A DNA stretch of 64,000 nt. Source: CAYNVQ01 sp964400735 (lineage in GTDB: Bacteria > Acidobacteriota > Aminicenantia > Aminicenantales > Aminicenantaceae). The position numbers were made by a program, and so were the translations under genes. The notes under the pieces are model-generated. The model had not been told where the DNA came from. It saw nothing but the letters and a program-made list of their open reading frames with translations, and searched no databases. Location of the stretch: positions 11,404 through 75,403 of the forward strand of contig CAYNVQ010000014.1 of NCBI GenBank assembly GCA_964400735.1. Reading direction: 5' to 3'. Shown here in pieces: positions 18,451 to 27,296 of the stretch (the stretch's first letter is position 1; each line of letters starts with the position of its first letter).

Positions 18451-19782
18451 ATGTCTCGATCAATGAAAAAGCAAGGGATGAAAAGACGCCATTTTATCAA
18501 GACAGCGGCTTATTCTATGCTAGCTCCGGCAATCGTTCCGTCCACGGTATTTGGTCGGACGAAGCCGAGCGATATGCTGCTCATCGGCTGTATCGGGGTG
18601 GGCAGGCAGGGACAGGGGGATATGCTGGAATGTATCTATCGGGGCCTCGAGACCGGAGCCCGGGTGGTGGCCGTGTGTGACGTGGACCGGCACCGGGTTG
18701 AAGATGCCCAATGGCTGGCGGAAAAAACTTATGCTATCGAGCTGGGAAAAAACGGCTACAAGGGCATCGACACCTATCATGACTTCCGGAAACTTCTAGC
18801 GCGCAAAGATATCGACGGTGTTTTGATCGTTTCTCCTGACCACTGGCACGCTTTTCATGCCGTTGCCGCAGCCAAAGCGGGTAAAGACATCTATCTGGAA
18901 AAGCCTCTGACTTACTCTATTGTCGAAGGACGGAAGCTCGTTCAAGCCGTGCGTTCCAACGCTCGTATCCTTCAGGTGGGATCCCAGCAGCGATCCTCCA
19001 CCTACTTTCTGATGGCCTGCGAGCTGGTTCGCAACCAGCGTATCGGCAAGCTGCACACCATCCGAGTCTGGCTGCCTGAGGATCAGGGAACGGGCGATCC
19101 TCAGCCGACGCCGGTTCCGCAAAATCTCGACTACGAATTCTGGTTGGGCCCTACTCCAAAAGCCCCTTTCTGTGAGGACCGGGTTCATCCACAAAGAAAT
19201 TACAGCCGCCCCGGATGGCTTCAGATCGAACAGTACTGCCGGGGCATGATCACCGGCTGGGGCTCTCACATGAACGATATCGCCCAGTGGGGGAACGGCA
19301 CGGACGAGACCGGCCCTGTCGAGATCGAGGCCAAAGCCGAATTCCCAGACCGGGGACTCTTCGACGTGCACACAAAATTCCAGTCGCAGGCAAGCTACGC
19401 CAACGGGGTGAGCCTTATCCAGGAGACCGGAGATCCCGCTGGCGTCCGATTCGAAGGCGATAAAGGCTGGATTTTTGTCCAGAGGGGAGCGATAGAAGCA
19501 TCCGACCGGCAAATCCTCCGTCAAAAAATCCAGGAAGGAGAGATCAAGCTTTACCAAAGCTCTAACCATATGAAGAATTTCCTGGAGTGCATGCGCAGCC
19601 GCAAAGATCCGGCAGCTCCCGTAGAGGTGGGGCACCGCTCGAACAGCATCTGCGTAATGACCCACATAGCCATGAAGCTGGGCCGCAAGCTCAAATGGGA
19701 TCCCCAGGCCGAGCGCTTCATCGGTGATGAAGAGGCCAATCGCTGGCTGGATTACCCTCACCGCGAACCATGGATCGTATAG
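18451..19782 (+). CDS. Tat-exported Gfo/Idh/MocA-family oxidoreductase
   Basis: I start at the ATG at 18451, because GGAGGG precedes it, rather than at 18436; this gives 443 residues. The N-terminus is a twin-arginine signal (MKRRHFIKTAAYSMLAPAIV). The Rossmann motif is IGCIGVGRQGQG and the family EKP motif lies in IYLEKPLTY. The C-terminal half includes GMITGWGSHMNDIAQWGNG, with the His expected near the substrate. Tat export fits a protein folded with bound NAD(P) in the cytoplasm. Relatives oxidise or epimerise sugars and glycosides. It opens an operon of at least five exported proteins, so a periplasmic sugar-derivative oxidation is my reading; the substrate is unknown. Confidence 0.92.
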   Translation: MSRSMKKQGMKRRHFIKTAAYSMLAPAIVPSTVFGRTKPSDMLLIGCIGVGRQGQGDMLECIYRGLETGARVVAVCDVDRHRVEDAQWLAEKTYAIELGKNGYKGIDTYHDFRKLLARKDIDGVLIVSPDHWHAFHAVAAAKAGKDIYLEKPLTYSIVEGRKLVQAVRSNARILQVGSQQRSSTYFLMACELVRNQRIGKLHTIRVWLPEDQGTGDPQPTPVPQNLDYEFWLGPTPKAPFCEDRVHPQRNYSRPGWLQIEQYCRGMITGWGSHMNDIAQWGNGTDETGPVEIEAKAEFPDRGLFDVHTKFQSQASYANGVSLIQETGDPAGVRFEGDKGWIFVQRGAIEASDRQILRQKIQEGEIKLYQSSNHMKNFLECMRSRKDPAAPVEVGHRSNSICVMTHIAMKLGRKLKWDPQAERFIGDEEANRWLDYPHREPWIV

Positions 19783-19812
19783 CCTGCATAATATTTTGAA
19801 GGAGTGGAAGCG

Positions 19813-19917
19813 ATGGAGGCAGCCGTCGGTCTTTATCGGCCCGATAAAAAGGAATCAGGTTCGTCTCTATATGATCCGAGCCGCATTTCGAAACTAAGGA
19901 AAATCTTATCCCTATGA
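19813..19917 (+). CDS. Small ORF of 34 residues coupled to the PmoA-like gene
   Basis: The ATG at 19813 is preceded by AAGGAGTGG, and its TGA overlaps the next gene's ATG by the same ATGA join used at all later junctions of this operon. It encodes MEAAVGLYRPDKKESG, SSLYDPSRISKLRKILSL: hydrophilic, basic at the C-terminus, with no membrane segment. It may be a true small protein, a leader that feeds ribosomes to the next gene, or chance. I recognise no family. Confidence 0.45.
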   Translation: MEAAVGLYRPDKKESGSSLYDPSRISKLRKILSL

Positions 19918-20933
19918 AATATTCTCGTCACCGCACCATCGGTATTCTCCGAAAGCGAATTCTCTGCATGGCCGGGATCGCTCTATCTCTTTGTTCGGGC
20001 TTGAAACTGGCCGCTTCTCCCGCCTTTGATGCCCCTGGCATCAAGCTTCACAGAAACGATGAAGCTGGAGAACTTGCCGTCCACATCGACGGACGACTGG
20101 CTTTTATCTATCGATATGTCCAGTGGATCGACCTTCCGCACTACTGGCCGGTGTGTAGCCCATCGGGAAAAAATATGGTTGTACAGCAGGCCGAGCCCTA
20201 CCCCCATCACCGGAGCTTCTATGTGGCCGACACCGTCAGGTTGGAGGGCGGCAGAAAAGTCAGCACTTACAATGCCCTCTATTCCGGGCAACAAATAGGA
20301 AGGGATGCTTTCGGCCCTCCGTTCCGCGACCACGTGCGCCACCTGGATTTCACACGACTGGAAGAGTTAAACGGTCAAGCTGTGATAGAGGCAAAGCTGG
20401 TGTGGGAGATGGATGGGGACCGTCCACTGCTCGATGAAAACCGGAGCCTTGTCGTCCACGCGCTGGGCGAAGGCGAATACCTTATCGATATGACCTTCGC
20501 TCTTATTGCGGCCTACGGTGATGTGGAATTCGTGAGCGACGATGTGCACTATGCCTGGCCTTACATCCGCATGCACCCCCGTTTCAGCGGAGAAAACGGC
20601 GGCACCATCACGGCGGATAATGGCTCCGTAGGCGAGAAAGAAACCAATATGAGGATCGCCCTATGGATAGACTACTCCAACACCCTCCAAGGCGTCACCG
20701 AGGGATTGGCCCTCTTCCAATGGCCAGACGGCCAAAAACATTGCTGGTTGACTCGGGAATACGGCATTTTCGGCCCGAGGCGCCCGGCGGAACGAAACGG
20801 CAAGCCCTTCATGATAAAAAAAGGCGCGTCAATCGGCCAGCGCGTGGGCATCCTCGTCCATAGAGGAGACGTGAAAACCGGACGGGTGGCTGAACGCTAT
20901 CAAAGATACATCCAGGGCAAGGAGCTGCGATGA
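19914..20933 (+). CDS. PmoA-like (DUF6807) exported protein
   Basis: An N-terminal signal with a basic start (RHRTIGILRKRILCMAGIALSL) precedes about 300 residues of beta-rich sequence. The YPHHRSFYVAD segment is the hallmark HHR block of the PmoA/DUF6807 family, and a later FVSDDVHYAWPYIRMHPRF is also typical. The family name is historical; members are not methane monooxygenase subunits and usually occur in sugar-catabolism clusters, with function unproved. It overlaps the upstream small ORF and the downstream enolase-superfamily gene by four bases each. A second PmoA-like domain is fused to the esterase at the end of the same operon. Confidence 0.85.
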   Translation: MKYSRHRTIGILRKRILCMAGIALSLCSGLKLAASPAFDAPGIKLHRNDEAGELAVHIDGRLAFIYRYVQWIDLPHYWPVCSPSGKNMVVQQAEPYPHHRSFYVADTVRLEGGRKVSTYNALYSGQQIGRDAFGPPFRDHVRHLDFTRLEELNGQAVIEAKLVWEMDGDRPLLDENRSLVVHALGEGEYLIDMTFALIAAYGDVEFVSDDVHYAWPYIRMHPRFSGENGGTITADNGSVGEKETNMRIALWIDYSNTLQGVTEGLALFQWPDGQKHCWLTREYGIFGPRRPAERNGKPFMIKKGASIGQRVGILVHRGDVKTGRVAERYQRYIQGKELR

Positions 20934-22228
20934 AACGCCGGGAATTTCTCGGAAGTATTTCTTTCTCGGCAGCCGCATTCTATCTTCACCGTTCAAGTTT
21001 GACTGAGGCTATGTCGCCTCTTTTTCTATCCCCGTCCAAGCGAGGACCCTTTTCAAGAGGAACCACATCATACAACCCATCCTCTGTCAAGATCGATCGC
21101 ATCGATCTCTTTCCGCTGCGCTATCCGATGACCGGATACTTCAAATTTTTCACCGGGCCCCATGGATCGGAAGGCCGGGCCGCAGTCATCGTGAAGATCA
21201 CGGCAAACGACGGAACGGTCGGCTGGGGACAATCGCTCCCCATCGCCAAGTGGAGCTACGAGACTCTGGAGACCACAGCCATCGTTCTCCGGGATTATTA
21301 CGCACCTTGCTTGATCGGGCATGATCCAGCCGATATCCGGGGAGCCCATCGCAAGATGGACGACGCTGTCGCGCCAGGTTTTTCGACCGGGATGCCCATC
21401 AGCAGGTCCGGAATCGATCTGGCTTTGCACGATCTGACCGGCAGGCTTCGAGGAAAATCTCTGGCCCAGATGTGGAGAAAACCTAAAGGCAGACCGATCG
21501 CCCTCAGCTGGACGGTCAACGTGACGAGTCTCGATGAAACCGGAGAGGTCGTGGATCAAGGTAAAAAACGCGGCTACCGCCATTTCAACATCAAGGTAGC
21601 CCCTGATCCGGAATTCGACCTGGCGCTGGCCCGGGAGGTCCGCCGTGTGGCTCCGGATACTTTCCTGTGGGCCGATGCCAACGGCGGCTATGATCCCGAC
21701 ACAGCCCTGGAAGCCGCACCGAAGCTGGCCGATGCCGGAGTGGATGTGCTGGAAGCCCCGCTGCGGCCCAACCGCATCAGCGGCTACCGGGCCCTCAGAA
21801 AACAGGGTTCCCTTCCCATCCTTATGGACGAAGGCGTTGTCTCACCCACAGACCTGGAAGAATTCATCAAACTGGGAATGCTGGATGGGGTGGCCATGAA
21901 GCCGGCCCGCTGTGGAGGCCTGCTCTCTTGCAAACGCCAGATCGAGATGTGCCTGGAAAACAACCTCATGTGGTTGGGCAGCGGCTTGACCGACCCCGAC
22001 ATCTCATTGGCCGCAACTCTCGCTCTTTACGGAGCCTTTGGTTTGAAGACTCCTGCGGCGCTCAACGGTCCGCAGTTCCTCACCGCCCAGGTCCTAAAAA
22101 AACCTCTGCGTATTGAAAACGGTATGGCCCATCTCCCCGAGGGGCCGGGTTTGGGTATCGAAGTCGACGAGGAAAAGGTGGTCGAACTCATGGAACGCAG
22201 CGGCGGGGATAAACTGAAGCAGCCATGA
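20930..22228 (+). CDS. Exported mandelate racemase/muconate-lactonizing-type enzyme
   Basis: The N-terminus MKRREFLGSISFSAAAF is a Tat-like signal, which is unusual for the enolase superfamily. The capping domain occupies roughly residues 50-180. The barrel carries the Lys in HFNIKVAPD and metal ligands in LWADANGGYD, VLEAPLRPN and LMDEGVV, and a late GVAMKPARCGG Lys typical of the MLE subgroup. The first Lys of the usual KxK pair is replaced by Asn (FNIK). Such enzymes abstract a proton alpha to a carboxylate: dehydratases, epimerases or racemases of acid sugars. ATGA overlaps join it to both neighbours. Confidence 0.9.
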   Translation: MKRREFLGSISFSAAAFYLHRSSLTEAMSPLFLSPSKRGPFSRGTTSYNPSSVKIDRIDLFPLRYPMTGYFKFFTGPHGSEGRAAVIVKITANDGTVGWGQSLPIAKWSYETLETTAIVLRDYYAPCLIGHDPADIRGAHRKMDDAVAPGFSTGMPISRSGIDLALHDLTGRLRGKSLAQMWRKPKGRPIALSWTVNVTSLDETGEVVDQGKKRGYRHFNIKVAPDPEFDLALAREVRRVAPDTFLWADANGGYDPDTALEAAPKLADAGVDVLEAPLRPNRISGYRALRKQGSLPILMDEGVVSPTDLEEFIKLGMLDGVAMKPARCGGLLSCKRQIEMCLENNLMWLGSGLTDPDISLAATLALYGAFGLKTPAALNGPQFLTAQVLKKPLRIENGMAHLPEGPGLGIEVDEEKVVELMERSGGDKLKQP

Positions 22229-23874
22229 AAAAAAACATTGCACAACTCATCCAATTTTTAGCATTTTTCTTCTCGTTTTTTTTTCTCATCTTGGCCTTTA
22301 ACGGGGCCGGCGCCCAAGAAGAAAACAGCTGGAAACGAGCCGAACATAACGGCGAGAAAGCAAGACAGGCTTTTCTTCACTGCCGGAATTATGTTCGAGG
22401 TTGGCTATCCCATGCCGATTCCAAAAGCGGGCTTATTCCCAGGAACCTCAACCGCGACCCTTACTGGAATGCCCAGGATGCGGCTGCGGACAACTACCCA
22501 TTTATGGTCCTGACTTCGGCCCTCCTCGACCGGCCGCTGTTCGAGGGACGAATGAGAGAGATGCTGGAGGCGGAGAAGAAACTCACTTCCCGGATAGGCC
22601 CTCTCCCTGACGATTTTCTCTTTGCCACTCAATCCTTCCGTCATAAAGAACCCGATAGGGCTCGAATCATTTTCGGCGCCTCAGAATATGTCAAGGATGG
22701 GCTACTGCCGCTCACTGAATGGCTTGGCCCCAGCCCCTGGCAGGACCGGATGCTGGATCTCGTCGACGCTATTCTCGAAAAATCTTCTATCGAGACTCCA
22801 TTCGGTTTGGTACCTGCCGCCGATCATGAAGTGGGAGGAGAGATGATGCAGGCCCTCTCGCGTCTTTTCTGGATGACGGGGAAGGAGGAATACAGGAGTA
22901 TGGCATTCCGTCTGGCCGATTATTTTTTGCTCCATGCCCTGCCGATCGAACAGGAACGACTGAGCCTTGATGATCATGGCTGCGAGGTCATCGGGGGGCT
23001 TTCCGAAGTCTATTTGCTGGCCGCTAAAACCGATTCTCCCAGACATTCCCGATACAAAAAGCCGATGCATGACCTTCTCGATCGCATCCTCGAGGTCGGT
23101 CGGAACCCTGATGGTCTCTTCTACATGCTGATCAATCCTGTAAAAGGAGAGGTCCTCAACGAGGAGCTGACCGATAATTGGGGATACGATTACAATGCTT
23201 ATCTCACCGTGGCAATGGTCGACAATCATGCAGCCTACCTCGATGCAGTCAGATTGGCCCTCGAAAATCTGCACCGGAGCCAAGGATATCCTTGGGAGGG
23301 GGGAAGTGCCGATGGATATGCGGATTCCGTAGAAAGCGCCTTGAATCTGCTTAACCGAATACATGTGGAGAGTGCCACGACCTGGGTCGACCACGAAATC
23401 GAAACCATGTTGGGCAAACAGCAGGATGACGGAATCATCGAGGGCTGGCACGGAGATGGCAACTTTGCCCGCACCGCCCTTATGTACGCCCTCTGGAAGA
23501 CTCAAGGGTGCAGGATAGACCCCTGGAGAGCGGATGTTTCTGCAGGGGCCACGCAGACCGGAGAGGAACTTTTCATCAGCATCCGGTCGAGATGGCCGTG
23601 GAAAGGGCTTTTGCTCTTCGACAGGCCTCGTCACCGTGAATACTTTCATCTGCCGATGGATTACCCCCGGCTTAATCAGTTCCCCGAATGGTTCACGGTA
23701 GAGAGGGATAAGCGTTATAAACTGGCTTTCGGAGGCGGAGAGGAAATCGCGGTTTCAGGAGAGGACCTCTGGAAAGGTATACAGATTCATTCCCAAGGCG
23801 GGGACGATCCCGGCACTCTGATCCGCATCATGGCTCTGCCGGCAACCTCAGGTCAAAAGAGAAGACAACCATGA
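22225..23874 (+). CDS. Exported all-helical protein, possible (alpha/alpha)6-barrel enzyme
   Basis: A Sec signal peptide (FLAFFFSFFFLILAFNGAGAQ) is followed by about 420 residues with repeated helix pairs, typical of (alpha/alpha)6 barrels. Possible active-site blocks are RDPYWNAQDAAADNYPF, DDHGCEVIGGLSEV, NWGYDYNAYL and WEGGSADGYADSVESAL, rich in Asp, Trp and Tyr. The C-terminal 90 residues look like a beta-sandwich (LLLFDRPRHREYFHLPMDYPR). This matches glycoside hydrolases or lyases in general form, but I cannot assign a family. Joined by ATGA overlaps to both neighbours, so it should be made together with them. Confidence 0.75.
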   Translation: MKKNIAQLIQFLAFFFSFFFLILAFNGAGAQEENSWKRAEHNGEKARQAFLHCRNYVRGWLSHADSKSGLIPRNLNRDPYWNAQDAAADNYPFMVLTSALLDRPLFEGRMREMLEAEKKLTSRIGPLPDDFLFATQSFRHKEPDRARIIFGASEYVKDGLLPLTEWLGPSPWQDRMLDLVDAILEKSSIETPFGLVPAADHEVGGEMMQALSRLFWMTGKEEYRSMAFRLADYFLLHALPIEQERLSLDDHGCEVIGGLSEVYLLAAKTDSPRHSRYKKPMHDLLDRILEVGRNPDGLFYMLINPVKGEVLNEELTDNWGYDYNAYLTVAMVDNHAAYLDAVRLALENLHRSQGYPWEGGSADGYADSVESALNLLNRIHVESATTWVDHEIETMLGKQQDDGIIEGWHGDGNFARTALMYALWKTQGCRIDPWRADVSAGATQTGEELFISIRSRWPWKGLLLFDRPRHREYFHLPMDYPRLNQFPEWFTVERDKRYKLAFGGGEEIAVSGEDLWKGIQIHSQGGDDPGTLIRIMALPATSGQKRRQP

Positions 23875-25811
23875 GAGGAAAGAATAGAGGATGGAGAATT
23901 CTAGGAATTTTTTTGGGCGCCTTCTTATCCGGGACAATTCTGACCGGAGCACATATCTTTGATCCGGATTCAAACCTCCGGAAAATGAAATACAGTTCCC
24001 GGTCGCCGAAGGAAGCCGTGGGCTGGCAGAGAGAAGTTCGATCGGCCCTCTTCGGCCTCCTGAAGATGGATGATTTGACTTCCTGGCAAACGCCGATACC
24101 TTTTGACCGAATGATACTCCGTCAGGAGAACAGGGGAAGGTATCTTTTCCAAGAGCTTGAATTCCAATCCACCAAAGGCCGGAGAATTCCAGTCATCTTG
24201 ACCATTCCTCAGGAGCGGACGGCGCCGTGTAGGGCCGTGGTCTGCATCCACGGCCATGGCGGATCCCGCTATTCCGTGCATGACCGGAGCTCGGTCTATA
24301 AAGGATTTGCCGCCGCGCTGGCTGACTTGGGATTCATCACCATCGCCGCAGATGTGGGGCAGCATGAGGTGTATGAACAGGGGCGGACTTTGATGGGAGA
24401 GAGGCTGTGGGACCTGATGCGCTGCGTGGATTTACTCGCTTCCATGGAAGTGGTCGATAAAACGAGGATCGGCTGTGCCGGTCTTTCTTTGGGCGGGGAA
24501 ATGGCCATGTGGCTCGCAGCCATGGATACGCGCGTGTCAGCCGTGGTCAGTTCCGGATTTCTGACCGTCATGGACCAGTTGGAGCACAACCACTGCATGT
24601 GCTGGAAATTCGAAGGATTGCGGGAGATCGTGGACTTTGCCGATATATACTCGCTGATTGCGCCCCGGCCATTGATGTGCCAGAACGGCCTCCAGGAAGG
24701 GCCGAAAGATTTTTATGTCCCTCTCGCCAGAAAGGCAATGGAGGAAATCAAGGTGATCTTCGAGGATCTGGAAAAGCCGGAGAATGTCATCCTGGATATC
24801 CATGGCGGCGGACACGAAATCGATCTTCCCTGCCTTTTGGATTTTTTCCGCTTTCATTTTTCTCCTGAAAGCTCTCCAGCAACAGATAAACAAGGGAAGC
24901 ATCCCGACCCTATAGCCTCCTCTGCTGGTCAAATGATGTTCGTGGAGGAGAAAGAAAAAGGTTGGCTGACCCTGAAGGATGGAGGAAAAGATGTCCTGAC
25001 CTATCGCTTCGGTGACCAGCTCAAGGAGAGCATCGATCCCGAACAAACACGGTCTTGCTATATCCATCCGCTCTTTTCTCTGAACGGAAAACCACTGACC
25101 GACGATTTTCCTGACGACCATCTCCACCACCACGGTCTGTTCTGGACTTGGCCGGTCGTCATAACCCGCGGTCAGGAGACCCAGACCTGGCATCCGGCCA
25201 ACCTGCGGCAGTATTTTCTTCGATGGTTGAAACGCGAAGTCCACGACACTGGTGCCACACTCGGTGTGGAAAACGTCTGGAAGTTGGAGGGAAAAGAAAT
25301 TGTAGCCAAAGAAGTCGTTACCCTAAATGTCCACCCGGCCGATGACTTGGGCCGGGCCATCGATGTAGAGTTGAAAATCAAGGCTGCCGGGGGCAATCTA
25401 GAACTCAGAGGAACTCCGGACCAGAACAAGGGCTATGGAGGATTGACCCTGCGCGGTGCTCCCGAATTCAAGGGCCTGCCCATATTGACCGATCAAGGTG
25501 AATTCACTGGGGAACCCAACAACGTGAAACTGCGTTGGGCCAATCTCGCAACCGAAAAGGCGGGTGTGGCAATTTTTATCTCGCCCGATCATCCCGATTT
25601 TCCACCTTCTTGGGTGCTCCGCACAAGCTATGCCGGTCTGCTCAACGTCTCCTGGCCTGGTCTAGGATCCGTCCTTCTTCATCCGGGTAAACCCGTCACT
25701 CTCCGGTACCGCCTGTATATCCATCACGGCAATTTGACCCGGGAACAGCTCCAGCAAGCATACCAGCAATATTTAGACGCATCTGAACTTAAGCCGGATA
25801 ACTTATCATAA
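23871..25811 (+). CDS. Alpha/beta-hydrolase (esterase) fused to a PmoA-like domain
   Basis: After an N-terminal membrane/signal segment (RILGIFLGAFLSGTILTGA), residues 60-340 form an acetyl-xylan-esterase/dienelactone-hydrolase-like domain: VCIHGHGGSRYS (oxyanion loop), nucleophile in GLSLGG at Ser206, and His in HGGGHEIDLP near residue 315. Residues 350-646 are a second domain with DDHLHHHGLFWTW, the PmoA/DUF6807 block. The operon thus holds two PmoA-like domains, one free and one fused. A plausible job is to de-esterify a glycoside handled by the fused partner; this is inference. It is the last gene of the operon, since the next gene has its own promoter. Confidence 0.87.
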   Translation: MRGKNRGWRILGIFLGAFLSGTILTGAHIFDPDSNLRKMKYSSRSPKEAVGWQREVRSALFGLLKMDDLTSWQTPIPFDRMILRQENRGRYLFQELEFQSTKGRRIPVILTIPQERTAPCRAVVCIHGHGGSRYSVHDRSSVYKGFAAALADLGFITIAADVGQHEVYEQGRTLMGERLWDLMRCVDLLASMEVVDKTRIGCAGLSLGGEMAMWLAAMDTRVSAVVSSGFLTVMDQLEHNHCMCWKFEGLREIVDFADIYSLIAPRPLMCQNGLQEGPKDFYVPLARKAMEEIKVIFEDLEKPENVILDIHGGGHEIDLPCLLDFFRFHFSPESSPATDKQGKHPDPIASSAGQMMFVEEKEKGWLTLKDGGKDVLTYRFGDQLKESIDPEQTRSCYIHPLFSLNGKPLTDDFPDDHLHHHGLFWTWPVVITRGQETQTWHPANLRQYFLRWLKREVHDTGATLGVENVWKLEGKEIVAKEVVTLNVHPADDLGRAIDVELKIKAAGGNLELRGTPDQNKGYGGLTLRGAPEFKGLPILTDQGEFTGEPNNVKLRWANLATEKAGVAIFISPDHPDFPPSWVLRTSYAGLLNVSWPGLGSVLLHPGKPVTLRYRLYIHHGNLTREQLQQAYQQYLDASELKPDNLS

Positions 25812-25869
25812 ACCTTTCGTATAGGTGGACGCCAGAGAGTACCTGAAGGGGCTTGACAAATGCGTCATT

Positions 25870-25898
25870 TTGATGTCGTTTTTCCTTGCATATATAAT
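25870..25898 (+). promoter_or_regulatory. Sigma-70-type promoter before the methyltransferase gene
   Basis: TTGATG (25870-25875) and a perfect TATAAT (25893-25898) are exactly 17 bases apart. The transcript would start near 25905, giving a leader of about 185 bases with no convincing ORF of its own. Confidence 0.6.
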
Positions 25899-26090
25899 GT
25901 TAAATTGTTTTTGGCGTTTTGCCGACTTTGCTCCTCGCCTTCTGCCGACATCACGGAAAGGATTTATCCACTCAAAACTTACAGGCTAAACGGCCAATAC
26001 CTCTGAGATTGACAAAGCACTCCCCTTGGATTAGGCTGAACGAGTCAAGAGGCGTTCTGACTTTTTTAGGCCTCAGTCCGGTGATGAGCA

Positions 26091-27059
26091 ATGGTAGATT
26101 CAATCGATAATCTTTTGACTTCTCCTTGGAGATCGGTCGTTGTCTTATTGGCCGTACGTTTAAAAATCTTTACCATCCTGGCTGATAAAAAAATGGCCAT
26201 CGAAGAATTAGCTGACCGATGTCAGGTCATTCCTCATCTGCTCAAATTCTTATTGGATGCCTGTACCAGCCTGGGATTGCTCCATTCTCAAAATGATAGA
26301 TACGCCAATACACAATTCAGCAAAGAATACCTTCGGGAAGGAAATTCTCATTATGTCGGAGATCTCATCCAACTGCAATTTCATGAGCTTCCTAAATGGA
26401 CCAGTCTGTATGAGATTTTTAAGGGAAAAGATCCTGTCGAGGAGAAAACCCTGGATAAAAAGCAACTACACAGAACATTTATCAAAGCCATGCACAATTT
26501 GGGGCTGTTGGGGGAAGCGGAAGCTCTTAAAAATGCGGTGGACCTGTCTGGCTGCAAACGGCTGGTCGATGTGGGAGGAGGTTCGGGAATATACTCTGTG
26601 TTCCTTTGCCGTAAGTTTCCCGAATTACACGCAAACATTCTGGACAAGAGAGAAACTCTAGCCATTACGAACCAGATAATATCTTTGTATGAAGAAAGCA
26701 AACGGATTATCCTTCGTGAAGCCGATATCATCAAGGACTCCTACGGTTTGAGCGTAGATGCTGTGCTTCTATCCGACGTGATCTACGATGAGACTGAAGC
26801 TCTATCCATACTGGAAAGGGCGAGAGAATGCCTATGCCGCAATGGAATTTTGATGATAAGAGGATACTATTTCAATTCCGAAAGATCCGGACCGATATGG
26901 GGTTCCCTGTTCGCGCTCGGACAATTGGCTTTTGATCCCCGGCGCAATATCTTGACTGTATCGGAATTGGAAAACATTGTTTGTCGTTTTGGTTTCACTC
27001 TGATAAAATCCGCACCTCTCACTGAGCGCTCCTATCTTCTGACTTACCGAAAGGATTAA
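26091..27059 (+). CDS. SAM-dependent O-methyltransferase, plant-caffeate/AcnMT-like fold
   Basis: Residues 1-100 form a winged-helix dimerisation domain (SVVVLLAVRLKIFTIL...MAIEELADRCQV). SAM-binding motif I is LVDVGGGSGIYSVFLCRKFP, followed by an acidic residue pair in LDKRET and motif IV in DAVLLSDVIYDE. This is the layout of O-methyltransferase family 2. The late LTVSELENIVCRFGF helix is also typical. The catalytic His of classical family members is not evident at its usual place (SDVIYDE), so another acceptor or mechanism is possible. Substrate unknown. The ribosome site is weak. Confidence 0.85.
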   Translation: MVDSIDNLLTSPWRSVVVLLAVRLKIFTILADKKMAIEELADRCQVIPHLLKFLLDACTSLGLLHSQNDRYANTQFSKEYLREGNSHYVGDLIQLQFHELPKWTSLYEIFKGKDPVEEKTLDKKQLHRTFIKAMHNLGLLGEAEALKNAVDLSGCKRLVDVGGGSGIYSVFLCRKFPELHANILDKRETLAITNQIISLYEESKRIILREADIIKDSYGLSVDAVLLSDVIYDETEALSILERARECLCRNGILMIRGYYFNSERSGPIWGSLFALGQLAFDPRRNILTVSELENIVCRFGFTLIKSAPLTERSYLLTYRKD

Positions 27060-27169
27060 CCGTCCAAATAGCTAGAAATTCGCCGCGTTCATAATCCTTT
27101 TCTCTTTCAGCCATTCTTTAGGAAAACTCTATCTATAGATTTTCCAGACTGCTTGTTACAAGAGCCATG

Positions 27170-27221
27170 AATGTTTGAAAAGGGAAATCATTTCCCTTTT
27201 TAAGGAGAAACCACAAACATT
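27170..27221 (+). terminator. Nested hairpin, probable terminator after the methyltransferase
   Basis: An inner stem AAAAGGGAAA/TTTCCCTTTT with loop TCA (27178-27200) is followed by a further T. It is enclosed by outer arms AATGTTTG (27170-27177) and CAAACATT (27214-27221). It could end transcription in either direction. Confidence 0.5.
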
Positions 27222-27296
27222 TGTAAAAAATTATATATATTATGTAAAGATATATTAACATCGTACCTAAAAATAATTTGTATGGAGACGAGGAAA

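Noticed and set aside
18796..19761. 321-codon open frame on the minus strand inside the Gfo/Idh gene
   Set aside because: It lies fully antisense to a well-supported gene, has no family motif and reflects codon bias of the true frame.
22702..23649. 315-codon minus-strand frame inside the helical-barrel-like gene
   Set aside because: Antisense shadow without ribosome site or recognisable domain.
25919..26110. 63-codon frame before the methyltransferase gene
   Set aside because: It has no ribosome site, overlaps the true start out of frame and matches no family I know.
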